A DNA stretch of 32,241 nt from an uncultured Treponema sp. (lineage in GTDB: Bacteria > Spirochaetota > Spirochaetia > Treponematales > Treponemataceae): NCBI GenBank assembly GCA_947174385.1, contig CAMWIU010000009.1:1-32241 (forward strand). Reading direction: 5' to 3'. The translations under genes were made by a program, and so were the position numbers. The notes below the pieces were generated by a model. That model was not told the DNA's origin, made no database searches, and worked only from the letters and a program-made list of their open reading frames with translations. Positions 14,943-23,428 of this stretch are shown piece by piece. Positions within the stretch are counted from its first letter, which is position 1. Each line of letters starts with the position of its first letter.

Positions 14943-16817
14943 CTACTCCACCCTTGCGCCGCCAGTCCTGTGGTTGTTCACCCACCATCGCCAGCCGAGG
15001 GCATCCACGGCTTCTTCGTAGTTTTGTCCCGCGAAGATTCCCTGCATTATTATGTTCGTGGCATAGGTGGCCCATGATTCCCAAACGTTCGCCGCCTCGA
15101 CAATTGTCGCCACCACTACCCTATCTTCGGGCGGTCCGTCCCACGGCGCGTAAGCCAAGAGCCACGAATGCCAGCTGTCCTTGTAGCCGTTCACTTCGGC
15201 AGTGCCAGTCTTTGCCGCCATTTTTACGGCATGGTTCATAAGTCCGAAGCGCGTAGCTCCGTCCGTGACAGTATAGCGCAAGTCATCTTGGACTTTTTTC
15301 CAAATCGCTTCATCCAAATCGCTTTTGTGAAGCACTTCCCTTTCCACGCTTTGAATCACTTCGTCCGTAACAGGATCTCGAACTTCCTTCAAAATGTGCG
15401 GCTTGTATATCACGCCTGAATTCGCGACCATTGCCATCACGTCCGCCACTTGAAGCGGAGTGGCGCGAGTGTAGCCCTGTCCGATTGAAATGTTCATCGT
15501 GTCGCCGCCAAGCCAACGTTCGTGATAGCGGCGTTCCTTCCATTCCATTGACGGAAAAAAACCTTCGGAATGGCTCGGAAGGTCGATTTCGGTGCTTTGC
15601 CCGTAGCCGAACATCCTTGCGTATTGGCGAATTTTTGAGACGCCGAGTTTTTCAAGCCCTATTTGCCAATAATAAATATCGCACGATTGCGCGAGCGCGT
15701 TTTTCAAGTCAAGCCATCCGTGTCCCGGACGCAGAATCCAGCAGTGCCAAACACGGCCGCCATATTCCACTTCGCCCCTGCATTGGATTCTCTCGTTTAC
15801 CGGAAAAGCCTTTTCTGCCAAAATCGCAGTGGACATCACGATTTTGAACGTGGAAGCCGGAGGATATGTGGCGTTCACCGCGCGGTTCAAAAGAGGATTG
15901 TATCGATCTTCTGTAAGTTTGGCATATTCCTGCGCCGCGTTTTCCGAATTGAAAAGATTCGAATCAAAATACGGATACGAAACCATCGCAAGGATTTCGC
16001 CTGTAGCAGGCTTGAGCACGACCACAGATCCAATTCGATTGCCAAGAGCCTTTTCCGCCAATTTTTGGATTGCAGTGTCAATCGTGAGGACAAGCTTTTT
16101 TCCCATTTTTGGCTCGCGGATTGTAGGCGGCTCGGAAAGAATCCTGCCGCGCGCGTCCACCGTGCGCTGTTCCACGCCGTCCGTTCCTTGAAGAAGCGAA
16201 TCGTACTGCCTTTCGATTCCAGCCTTTCCAATGACGCTTGTTCGCGTATAGCCGTGATTGTACAAGACGGAATATTCTTCTCGCGTGATGCCGCCCGTAT
16301 AGCCAAGGATATGGGAAAAAGATCCCGTTTCGATATAGTTGCGCATTGGTTTGGAAGTATAGCTCACGCCAGGCAAATCATAGATGTTTTCCGCGATGTT
16401 CGAGATGACATTGAACGGAACGCTGTTTTTCACGGTGATTCTGGAGAAAGAACGGCGCACATTTTCAGGAATTACAGAATCAATGTCGGACTTCTGCATA
16501 TCGAGGAATCTCGCAAGCTTTGAAATTACCGTGTCATATTCATCCGCAGGAATTTCTCCAGGAACGACTTCCACCGAAAAAGAATCAGTGTTTATTACAA
16601 GCGCGGCATTGTTGTTGCGGTCGTAGATTTCGCCCCGCTGCGCCGTGATTACGGTATTCCTCGTGGAAATCACGCGCGATTGCGTCCTGTACGAATCTCC
16701 GTGCACCACCTGCATCGAAAAAAGCCGCAACGTGTAAATCGTGAACACGCACAAAAGCAGCGCGGAAAAAAACATAACGACGACGGTCTTGCTACGAATC
16801 TTGGATTTTTCCGCCAT
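14943..16817 (-). CDS. mrdA: Penicillin-binding protein 2 (MrdA), elongation transpeptidase
   Basis: Class B penicillin-binding protein that cross-links peptidoglycan in the elongation complex, partner of RodA. It is 624 residues from ATG 16817, chosen because AGGAGG lies 10 bases upstream; a longer in-frame reading would overlap mreD. One N-terminal membrane anchor (about 12-34) is followed by the pedestal domain (RGEIYDRN, GYTGGI) and the transpeptidase domain. That domain has the SxxK motif STFK (Ser322, Lys325), the SCD triad in AQSCDIYYWQ and KTGTAE (Lys536). The HCWILRPGHGWLDL stretch before SCD is typical of PBP2. The start lies 1 base after the mreD stop, and rodA follows 34 bases downstream. 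Confidence 0.95.
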   Translation of the reverse strand: MAEKSKIRSKTVVVMFFSALLLCVFTIYTLRLFSMQVVHGDSYRTQSRVISTRNTVITAQRGEIYDRNNNAALVINTDSFSVEVVPGEIPADEYDTVISKLARFLDMQKSDIDSVIPENVRRSFSRITVKNSVPFNVISNIAENIYDLPGVSYTSKPMRNYIETGSFSHILGYTGGITREEYSVLYNHGYTRTSVIGKAGIERQYDSLLQGTDGVEQRTVDARGRILSEPPTIREPKMGKKLVLTIDTAIQKLAEKALGNRIGSVVVLKPATGEILAMVSYPYFDSNLFNSENAAQEYAKLTEDRYNPLLNRAVNATYPPASTFKIVMSTAILAEKAFPVNERIQCRGEVEYGGRVWHCWILRPGHGWLDLKNALAQSCDIYYWQIGLEKLGVSKIRQYARMFGYGQSTEIDLPSHSEGFFPSMEWKERRYHERWLGGDTMNISIGQGYTRATPLQVADVMAMVANSGVIYKPHILKEVRDPVTDEVIQSVEREVLHKSDLDEAIWKKVQDDLRYTVTDGATRFGLMNHAVKMAAKTGTAEVNGYKDSWHSWLLAYAPWDGPPEDRVVVATIVEAANVWESWATYATNIIMQGIFAGQNYEEAVDALGWRWWVNNHRTGGARVE

Positions 16818-16818
16818 G

Positions 16819-17328
16819 CTACGGAAGCCTCCTGTCCGGCGCGACAATGAACGAATCGAACGAACGCAGGAGCTTGAAAACTAACGGCGTAAAAATCGTA
16901 TTAAGCGCAAGTTCCAAAGCAAAAACAGAAGAAAAAATATGGTAGTGATTTACGTGCCGAGGAAAAAGCAGAGATATTCCGTATATCAACGCAGCCTTCG
17001 CAATCGTCGCAAAAAATCCAGCCACCATGCTCACGAAAAAACTCTGATAATTCATCAAGTTGTGAAAAATTCCGCCGGCATAGCCAAGTATTGTCCGCAC
17101 GACGCACGATATTCCAAACGGCGCGCCCGAAAGCAAATCCAGCAAAAGTCCGCCTGCGAAGCCCATCGTCTGCCCCGCCACTTTTCCGTTCCGAACAGAA
17201 AAGTAAAGCACGAACATCATCACGAAATCAGGAAACGCTGGAAAAAAAGGAATGTTCGCGAGCAATGCGCTTTCCAAGAGCACGAAAAAAATCAGACAGA
17301 GGATACCGGAAACATACGACCTAATCAT
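16819..17328 (-). CDS. mreD: Rod shape-determining protein MreD
   Basis: Small integral membrane subunit of the elongasome. It is 169 residues from ATG 17328, which follows a G-rich ribosome site (GGGGGAGGG) and overlaps the end of mreC by 8 bases; the frame continues upstream to 17379 but only inside mreC. Five to six hydrophobic helices are visible, with the family motifs FPAFPDFVMMFVLYFSV in the first third and GFAGGLLLDLLSGAPFG in the middle. It follows mreC and precedes PBP2, as expected for this operon. Confidence 0.9.
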   Translation of the reverse strand: MIRSYVSGILCLIFFVLLESALLANIPFFPAFPDFVMMFVLYFSVRNGKVAGQTMGFAGGLLLDLLSGAPFGISCVVRTILGYAGGIFHNLMNYQSFFVSMVAGFFATIAKAALIYGISLLFPRHVNHYHIFSSVFALELALNTIFTPLVFKLLRSFDSFIVAPDRRLP

Positions 17329-18199
17329 CGCCGCCCTCCCCCTTGAATTTGTCGTTGAAACGCCCTTGATCCACGACAATCACTGTCTCAAGCCTTGAGA
17401 AGTCGATTATCGGAGAAATCTCGATTGCAAGCGAATTGTCATAATCAAGGACGCGCGTACTGGAAATTGTTCCAATCGGAATGTCAGCAGGATAGTTGTC
17501 GTTCTCGCCGCTCGTCACCACCACATCGCCGAAATGAAGTTCGTCGATCACGTGCTTTTTTATGTAGTCCAAATCAAGAGGAAGCATGTCCGAGCCGTTT
17601 CCCGAAACCAAACCTATGTCGCGCGTGTTTTGAATTCGCGCCGAAATCGTGCAATTGAAATCGAAAAGCGGCATTATCTGCGCCGTCGTGTAGCCGACGG
17701 AAACGACTTTCCCCACTATTCCGACGCTTCCATTTTGAATGGCGATTGCCGGCATATTCTTTTTTATTCCATTGCGGCTTCCCTTGTCCACAACGAGCAC
17801 GGTATATAGATTGTCCGCGCCGCGCGAAATTATGTTCGCAGGATAGTTTTTGTCCTCAAGGCTGCGCGAGAATTCCAGCTGCTCTTTCAGCCGAGCGTTT
17901 TCCTTGCGGATTTCCATGTTCGTGCGTTGCATGTACTCGTAGTCCTTGAGCTTTTCTACGAGCAAATCATATTCTTTGTGAAGCTTAGAAAGCTCGCTCA
18001 CGGCAGTCACGGAATTCTTTACCGCATGAACCACCACGCCAATTCCTTTTTGCGCCGTGGAAAGCACGCTGAAGCCGATTTCCCTGAAATTCAGGATAAA
18101 TCCGCCGGTGGAAAAAGCGGACATCGTGCACGAAACCGCGAGCAATATTGCGAGGAGAAATTCCGAAAAATAGGAAACGAAAAACGGCTTTTTCTGCAT
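17321..18199 (-). CDS. mreC: Rod shape-determining protein MreC
   Basis: Bitopic elongasome scaffold that links MreB to PBP2 and RodA in the periplasm. It is 292 residues long. One N-terminal membrane segment (about 11-30, EFLLAILLAVSCTMSAFSTG) is followed by a coiled coil (about 65-115, KLHKEYDLLVEKLKDYEYMQ then EIRKENARLKEQLEF) and the two-barrel periplasmic domain. That domain has NIISRG, LVVDKGSRNGIKKNMPAI, GIVGKVVSVGYTTAQIMPL and GDVVVTSGEN. The ATG comes one base after the mreB stop and has no clear ribosome site, so translation is probably coupled. It ends GEGGDD and overlaps mreD. Confidence 0.93.
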   Translation of the reverse strand: MQKKPFFVSYFSEFLLAILLAVSCTMSAFSTGGFILNFREIGFSVLSTAQKGIGVVVHAVKNSVTAVSELSKLHKEYDLLVEKLKDYEYMQRTNMEIRKENARLKEQLEFSRSLEDKNYPANIISRGADNLYTVLVVDKGSRNGIKKNMPAIAIQNGSVGIVGKVVSVGYTTAQIMPLFDFNCTISARIQNTRDIGLVSGNGSDMLPLDLDYIKKHVIDELHFGDVVVTSGENDNYPADIPIGTISSTRVLDYDNSLAIEISPIIDFSRLETVIVVDQGRFNDKFKGEGGDD

Positions 18200-18200
18200 G

Positions 18201-19229
18201 CTATATATTTAGGTTGTCGTAAACCGAACGATCGCTCGACATGTCCTTGAAAAGCTCGAACGCTTCGCCCGCGCCCAAAGCGACGCATTCCAAAGGCTTT
18301 TCCACCAAAATGACGGGAACGTTCGTTTCCTTGGAAATGAGCTTTGGAAGTCCTTTCAGCATCGAGCCGCCGCCCGTCATCACGATTCCCCGCTCGATTA
18401 TGTCCGCGGCGAGTTCCGGCGGAGTGTGTCCGAGCGTGTTCTTGATTTCCTCGACAATCATGTTCACAGGACCTTTGAGGGCTTCGCGCACTTCCACGCT
18501 GTCAATCTCAAGCCTTCGAGGAAGTCCGTTCGAAGCGTCCGCGCCCTTTATTTCCATCTTCTCGATGCTGCGGTCGGAAGAAGCGTTGCCGATTTCAATT
18601 TTGAGCCGTTCCGCCGTCTGCTGACCGATTACAAGCCCGAATTTCTGCTGGATATGCTTTACGATTGCTTCGTCGAATTTGTTTCCGCCCACGCGAATCG
18701 ATGATGTTATTACCATGCCGCCGAGCGAAATTACAGAAATTTCAGCCGTTCCACCGCCGATGTCGCAGACCATGTGTCCCGCAGGCTCATAAATCGGAAT
18801 CTTCGCGCCGATTGCCGCCGCGAGACTTTCCGGAATCACTTCCACTTCGCGCGCTCCCGCCTTGAGAGCGGCCTCGATTACAGCGCGTTTTTCCACTTCC
18901 GTGATGCACGAAGGGATTCCTATTTTCATTCGTGTAGAAGTGAAAAACCTGTGGCGCGGAATTATTTTTGCGATAAAATATTTTATCATTTTCTCGCAGC
19001 TGTCGATGTCCGCGATAACACCGTCTGCGAGCGGGCGCGTGGCGATGATGTTGTTCGGAGTTTTCCAAAGCATCCTTTTCGCCTCAGCACCGACCGCAAC
19101 GACTCGGCTTGTGCCTTTTTCCACGGCAACCACCGAAGGTTCGTCGATTACGATTCCCTTTCCGCGCACGTATATGAGCGTGTTGCAAGTTCCCAAGTCG
19201 ATTCCTATATCAGTTACAAAATGACCCAA
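18201..19229 (-). CDS. mreB: Actin-like cell shape protein MreB
   Basis: Bacterial actin that forms membrane-bound filaments and directs elongation synthesis. It is 342 residues from TTG 19229, chosen because GGAGG (19236-19240) lies 6 bases upstream and the product then starts LGHFVTDIGIDLGT, as in the family. In-frame codons further upstream overlap the TPR gene and have no family similarity. Actin-fold motifs: phosphate 1 DIGIDLGTCNT (residues 7-17), ARPLADGVIAD-type segment (here TRPLADGVIAD), PESLAAAIGA, phosphate 2 CDIGGGTAEI, VGGNKFDEAI, and the adenosine motif MTGGGSML. The Cys in LGTCNT replaces the common Ala. It heads the mreBCD-PBP2-rodA series and lies 16 bases after the TPR gene. 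Confidence 0.95.
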   Translation of the reverse strand: MGHFVTDIGIDLGTCNTLIYVRGKGIVIDEPSVVAVEKGTSRVVAVGAEAKRMLWKTPNNIIATRPLADGVIADIDSCEKMIKYFIAKIIPRHRFFTSTRMKIGIPSCITEVEKRAVIEAALKAGAREVEVIPESLAAAIGAKIPIYEPAGHMVCDIGGGTAEISVISLGGMVITSSIRVGGNKFDEAIVKHIQQKFGLVIGQQTAERLKIEIGNASSDRSIEKMEIKGADASNGLPRRLEIDSVEVREALKGPVNMIVEEIKNTLGHTPPELAADIIERGIVMTGGGSMLKGLPKLISKETNVPVILVEKPLECVALGAGEAFELFKDMSSDRSVYDNLNI

Positions 19230-19245
19230 TCTCAGCCTCCATTTA

Positions 19246-20208
19246 CTACCGATAATATTGAATTTTGCCGAGCGCGTCGGCATGATTCACCTGAATTCTC
19301 AAAGTTTTTCTCCATTCGGCGCGAGCCTTCGCCAAATTTCCGCGAGACTCGTACACAAGTCCAAGCCCATAGTGAGCATCTGCCGAATTGTCGTTCTTTT
19401 CGATAATCGCTTCGAATTCCTTTTCCGCTCCGTCGAAATCGCCTTCGCCAAGCAGAATGTTTCCCAAAAGCGCGCGGCTTCTCATCACAAGAAAGTCGTC
19501 GTCCGAACGCTGGATTATCCTGAAAAGATATTGCTTTGCCGTGGCGGGCTGTTCGCCCTTGAAATATTGTTCGGCGATGGCAAGAAGAAGCGTGTCGCTT
19601 TCCCGAATCAAAAGCGCCTCGCTGAACGCCGCGATGCTTTGCGTCGTCATTCCCAACTGCGCGTAGCAAAGCCCCAAATATTCCGAAATGTCGTCTGATT
19701 CGTAGCCCGAATCCCTCGCGAGCAAAAGATACCGCAACGCCATGTCCGCATAATAATGATACGAAAAAATCGAATTCTTGTAAAAATAAGACTTGCCGAG
19801 CATATAATATATTTGCGGAAGCGTCCTTTCTTTGGCGTGCATCGCCGCAAGACGGAGCGCGCGCACCGCCTCGTCGATAAAGTTCTGCGCCTGCGCGGGA
19901 ACAGTCGCCGCCAGCGCAAGATAGAACGCCGCATATCCGCGATAAGTGAGCGCGGTGTTGTTATAGAACGGATTTTTTTCCAAAAGCGCGCCTGAAATGT
20001 CGTAAACGGTCTCGTAGTCGTAGACCTTCCAATTGTCCCTGAGCATGGCTATCGAAGGATTCGTGTGGATGCGTTTTGATATTGAACGGTAGAAAAAAAG
20101 CGAGCCGACGGACAGAATCGCCAGCACGAACGTTCCGCCGAGCAAAAATGGGAGAAGCCTGTTTCTGTTCTTTCCAACCGTCCTGTACGCTTTTTGCGCC
20201 CTTTTCAT
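19246..20208 (-). CDS. Membrane-anchored TPR protein
   Basis: A 320-residue protein from ATG 20208, which has a GGTGGGG ribosome site; the longer reading to 20277 would run into the RNase P RNA gene. The cytoplasmic N-terminus is basic (KRAQKAYRTVGKNRNR), followed by one membrane helix (about 19-41, LLPFLLGGTFVLAILSVGSLFFY). The rest is helical tetratricopeptide repeats facing the periplasm, with Ala/Leu/Tyr spacing such as YYADMALRYLLLARDSGYES, YLGLCYAQLGMTTQSIAAFS and DAHYGLGLVYESRGNLAKAR. Position directly before mreB suggests a role in the shape or envelope machinery; this is inference from context. I recall a TPR protein at this place in Treponema pallidum. Confidence 0.85.
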   Translation of the reverse strand: MKRAQKAYRTVGKNRNRLLPFLLGGTFVLAILSVGSLFFYRSISKRIHTNPSIAMLRDNWKVYDYETVYDISGALLEKNPFYNNTALTYRGYAAFYLALAATVPAQAQNFIDEAVRALRLAAMHAKERTLPQIYYMLGKSYFYKNSIFSYHYYADMALRYLLLARDSGYESDDISEYLGLCYAQLGMTTQSIAAFSEALLIRESDTLLLAIAEQYFKGEQPATAKQYLFRIIQRSDDDFLVMRSRALLGNILLGEGDFDGAEKEFEAIIEKNDNSADAHYGLGLVYESRGNLAKARAEWRKTLRIQVNHADALGKIQYYR

Positions 20209-20230
20209 TTCCCCACCCAATCTATAAAAA

Positions 20231-20620
20231 CGGAAAAGAAACGGTAAGCCGGGTTCTGGCTGGCGGAATTCCGCCAATGGCCATCTATCTGAATTTCCGG
20301 TCGCCCGAAAACTTTAGCGGTCTACCTGCGGCATGACCCGGAAATGCCGCCGCTTCTTGACCTTGCTCCAAATGAGGCTTGCAATGCGCCGCCCGTTGCC
20401 GAGCGGCCGGTGTGCTCTTACCACGCCTTTTCACCATCACCCGCATAAACGGGCAGTATGTTTTCTGTTGCGCTCTCTGTGGATTTCAAAATTTTCGCAA
20501 AGCGATTCTTTCGAAATCCCCCGGTTATTGCCCGGCATTCTTTCCGGCGGAGCCCGGACTTTTCCTCGCCGCAAGAAGATTTCATCATCAACCTGCGGCG
20601 CGACCATGTTTCTTTTCCGC
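20231..20620 (-). ncRNA. rnpB: RNase P RNA (class A)
   Basis: Catalytic RNA that removes tRNA 5' leaders. The minus strand shows the universally conserved elements in order: GAGGAAAAGTCCGGGCTCC near the 5' end (CR I), CACAGAGAG...AACAGAAA, a G-rich P10-P12 arm with GGTGAAAAGGCGTGGTAAGAG, CAAGGTCAAGAAG, AGGTAGACCGCT, and CAGAACCCGGCTTAC at the 3' end (CR V). The 5' CGGAAAAGAAAC and 3' GTTTCTTTTCCG pair as helix P1 and set the ends at about 20619 and 20231. A TTTTTAT run follows. The gene starts 11 bases after the zinc-ribbon CDS and ends 22 bases before the TPR gene. I see no good promoter of its own, so processing from the operon transcript is possible. Confidence 0.95.
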
Positions 20621-20630
20621 GAATTGCAGA

Positions 20631-21521
20631 CTAATCCTCTACTTCCTCGCTTTCCTCTTCTTCATCCTCGTCGTATTCTGACTTCTCGAATTCATCGTCT
20701 TCGACTTCGTCCTCTTTTTCGTCATCATCGTCGAATTCATCGTCAAGATCAAGGAGACTTCCAGCGTCATTCATCGCAAAGTACTCTTCCTCGTCTTCCT
20801 TTGTTTCCTGATAAAACAGGATTCGGCTGCAATATGGGCAGAACAAAATCTTCTCGCCGTCATGTACTTCGTTGGCGAACTGCGCAGGCAAAATCATGTG
20901 GCATCCGCCACACACGCCGCCTTTCACCGCGACAATTCCTTCGCTGTTGCGCTGGATGATTCTCTGGAATTTATAAACTATTTCCTGGTCAAGTCCAGGA
21001 GCGATGGCGGATTCTTTCTTTTCAAGCGCGGAAAGTTCCTTCCTGAGACTGTTAGTTTCTTTATCAAGCGACGCGCGAGCCTCATTCAATTCCTTTTCCT
21101 GCAATTCAATCCAATTTTCATCCGCCTTGATGTTCTCGTTGAGCTCTGCGAAATTGCCATCCTCTTTTTGAAGCTCGCGGCGGAGCGCGCTTTCGCGTTC
21201 CGTGGCTTCGGCAATCTGCTTGTCCAGCACTTCGTATTCGCGATGGGTGGAAATGTTGTCCATTCCCTTTTCGCCAGCCTCGCGCAATTTCACGGCTTCT
21301 TCAAGATGCTCTTTTATTTCGGAAATTTTTTCCTTGAGAGCCTCGTACTTTGAATTCTTTTCAATGTATTCTTTTTTGAGACGAGACAAAAGTTCTTCCT
21401 GCGAATTGAGCTGCTTCGGCGCCTCGTCGATTTTGCGTTTAAGCGCATATTTTTGCGCGAGGATATCCTGAAGCTTTTTAAGTCTTTCAAGAACTTCGGT
21501 CATTTCAAGTGTCTTTTCCAT
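20631..21521 (-). CDS. Coiled-coil C4 zinc-ribbon protein with acidic tail
   Basis: A 296-residue soluble protein. A long N-terminal coiled coil (about 5-185, Glu/Lys/Leu-rich) is followed by a C4 zinc ribbon: CGGCH near 207 and CPYC near 228, in the context VKGGVCGGCHMILP and KILFCPYCSRIL. This is the zf-RING_7/CT398-type family, seen widely next to RNA-related or export genes and proposed to act as a nucleic-acid or chaperone adaptor. The last 60 or so residues are almost entirely Asp and Glu, an extreme acidic tail. An AGGGGA ribosome site and a separate promoter lie upstream. It sits between rpoD and rnpB on the same strand. Confidence 0.88.
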   Translation of the reverse strand: MEKTLEMTEVLERLKKLQDILAQKYALKRKIDEAPKQLNSQEELLSRLKKEYIEKNSKYEALKEKISEIKEHLEEAVKLREAGEKGMDNISTHREYEVLDKQIAEATERESALRRELQKEDGNFAELNENIKADENWIELQEKELNEARASLDKETNSLRKELSALEKKESAIAPGLDQEIVYKFQRIIQRNSEGIVAVKGGVCGGCHMILPAQFANEVHDGEKILFCPYCSRILFYQETKEDEEEYFAMNDAGSLLDLDDEFDDDDEKEDEVEDDEFEKSEYDEDEEEESEEVED

Positions 21522-21557
21522 TTATTTCCCCTAAAAAAAATCAATTCAATTCTAAAT

Positions 21558-21586
21558 ATTTTACCAAAAATCGAAATAAATTGCAA
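21558..21586 (-). promoter_or_regulatory. Promoter for the zinc-ribbon/rnpB/TPR/mre unit
   Basis: On the minus strand TTGCAA (21581-21586) and TAAAAT (21558-21563) with a 17-base spacer, in the 68-base gap after rpoD. The predicted leader is about 30 bases, ending in the AGGGGA site before ATG 21521. It would also serve rnpB and possibly the mre genes. Confidence 0.7.
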
Positions 21587-21589
21587 GCA

Positions 21590-23404
21590 CTATATCTCGA
21601 TGTAATCGCGGAGACCGGTGGCGCGGCGAGGATGCCGCAGGCGGCGCAAAGCCTTCGCTTCGATTTGGCGGATTCGTTCGCGCGTAACGTTAAAATAAAG
21701 TCCGACTTCCTCAAGCGTGAGCGAATATCCGTCGTCCAGCCCGAAGCGCATTTTCAAGACTTCCTGTTCGCGCAAAGGAAGAGTCTTGAGCACTTCGCCC
21801 AAATGCTCTTGAAGCAAAGTGTACGCCGTCTTGGACGCGGGATTTTCCACTTCCTTGTCCTCGATGAAATCGACAAGCAAAGAATCCTCTTCCTCGCCAA
21901 TCGGGGTTTCAAGCGAAATCGGCTCGCGCGCGACGTTCTTCACCTGCTTTACCCGTGAAACCGGCCAGCCCAGTTGCTGCGCGATTTCCTCGTCGGTCGG
22001 CTCGCGCCCGAGTTTTTGCATGAGATTGCGAATCTCGCGAACGACTTTGTTTATCTGCTCGATCATGTGGACTGGAACGCGAATCGTGCGCGCCTGGTCG
22101 GAAATGCTTCGCGTGATCGCCTGGCGAATCCACCACGTGGCGTAAGTGGAAAATTTGTAGCCCTTGCGATATTCGAATTTTTCCACGGCCTTTATAAGCC
22201 CGATGTTTCCTTCCTGAACAAGGTCGAAGAACTGCAAGCCTCGGTTCGTGTATTTTTTCGCGATGGCAACGACAAGACGCAGGTTTGCGTTGATGAGATG
22301 GTTTTTCGCCACTTCCATCATGTGGCGACCGCGCTCGATTTCCTTTTCCATTTGAAGGATGTCGTCAATGGAATTTTCGAATTCAAATTCCAGCCGCTGA
22401 AGCTTGCGGTCAATTTTTTGGATTTGCGTGTAGACATCGCGGATTTGATCGGCGGACATTCCCAAATCCTGCTCGAGTTTTGCGGCTTCGTGCCTGATGG
22501 CGAGACGGCGACCAAGGCGGCGCAAATCAGTTGGGTCGGAAATCCGCAACTCTTTCATCCGCTTTTCCTGCTTGTGCCGATACTCTTCAATCTTGTCCTT
22601 TACGTCTATGAAATCGTTGCTGAACTTGTCGATTTCCTCGGACTGCATGTCGATTTTCTGAAGCTGCGGCACAATCTTTTTCTGAAGGGAAAGGATTTCC
22701 TTATTGTCCTGAATTTTCGCGTTAGAATCCAAATCAAAAAGCTGACGCTTTAGCAAAATGTATTGCTTGAGTTCAGGAAGAATCGGCTTGAGATGTTCGG
22801 AATAAGCGTTCTTGAGGCGGCGTTTTTCCGCCATTTCCTCGGTGATTTCCTTGCGCGCGCGCCCCGGCTCATGCAAGTCGATTCGGGAAAATGCCTTTTG
22901 CGCCACGACGAAAAATTCAGGAATCATCTTTCCGGAATTCTTGATCACATTTTTTATAATGTTCTCGCCGTCCTCCATCTGCTTTGAAAGCACGACTTCC
23001 TGATCGGCGGAAAGGAGAGCTTCCTTGCCAATTTCACGAAGGTACAGGCGAATAGGATCGTCAGAAGAAGCCGCGTCCTTGTCGAATCCAACAAGACGCT
23101 TTTTTGGCGGAATTGCCGCTTCCTTTTCGGCCTGCTCGACAATCTTGGACTCAACGTCTTCGGCGATGTCGCCATCGTCGTCATTGTCCACGACAAGGTT
23201 TTCCTCGTCTTCTTCAGGCAGGTCGGGGATTACTTCCTGAATCGAAATTCCGCGCCGTTCAAGTTCCGTCATAAGAATCTCGCTTTTTTCCTGGCTGCTC
23301 ACTATTTCTGTGCCCACGGCTTCGGCGATTTCATCCCAATTGAAAACTTTTTTATCTTTTTCTAAAATTTTTGAAACCAAAGAGTCAAGCTCTTCTTTTT
23401 CCAT
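21590..23404 (-). CDS. rpoD: Primary sigma factor RpoD
   Basis: Housekeeping sigma70. It is 604 residues from ATG 23404, which has AAGGA 6 bases upstream; an in-frame TTG at 23422 lacks such a site. Region 1.1 is seen as [22 protein letters not shown], and an acidic linker ([10 protein letters not shown]) leads into region 1.2 [18 protein letters not shown] long non-conserved helical region follows. Region 2 is [20 protein letters not shown], then [20 protein letters not shown]. Region 3 is [13 protein letters not shown]. Region 4 is [16 protein letters not shown], then [20 protein letters not shown]. It lies 24 bases after dnaG. The promoters identified in this window fit this sigma: TTGnnn-17-TAnnnT. 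Confidence 0.97.
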   Translation of the reverse strand: MEKEELDSLVSKILEKDKKVFNWDEIAEAVGTEIVSSQEKSEILMTELERRGISIQEVIPDLPEEDEENLVVDNDDDGDIAEDVESKIVEQAEKEAAIPPKKRLVGFDKDAASSDDPIRLYLREIGKEALLSADQEVVLSKQMEDGENIIKNVIKNSGKMIPEFFVVAQKAFSRIDLHEPGRARKEITEEMAEKRRLKNAYSEHLKPILPELKQYILLKRQLFDLDSNAKIQDNKEILSLQKKIVPQLQKIDMQSEEIDKFSNDFIDVKDKIEEYRHKQEKRMKELRISDPTDLRRLGRRLAIRHEAAKLEQDLGMSADQIRDVYTQIQKIDRKLQRLEFEFENSIDDILQMEKEIERGRHMMEVAKNHLINANLRLVVAIAKKYTNRGLQFFDLVQEGNIGLIKAVEKFEYRKGYKFSTYATWWIRQAITRSISDQARTIRVPVHMIEQINKVVREIRNLMQKLGREPTDEEIAQQLGWPVSRVKQVKNVAREPISLETPIGEEEDSLLVDFIEDKEVENPASKTAYTLLQEHLGEVLKTLPLREQEVLKMRFGLDDGYSLTLEEVGLYFNVTRERIRQIEAKALRRLRHPRRATGLRDYIEI

Positions 23405-23428
23405 TTTGTTTCCTTTTTTCAAGGCGGC

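Noticed and set aside
18972..18987. 16-base perfect palindrome GATAAAATATTTTATC inside mreB
   Set aside because: It encodes conserved MreB residues and has no partner copy elsewhere; probably chance in an AT-rich stretch.
20333..20959. + strand frame across the RNase P RNA and the acidic-tail codons
   Set aside because: The region is explained by rnpB and the zinc-ribbon gene; the product is low-complexity.
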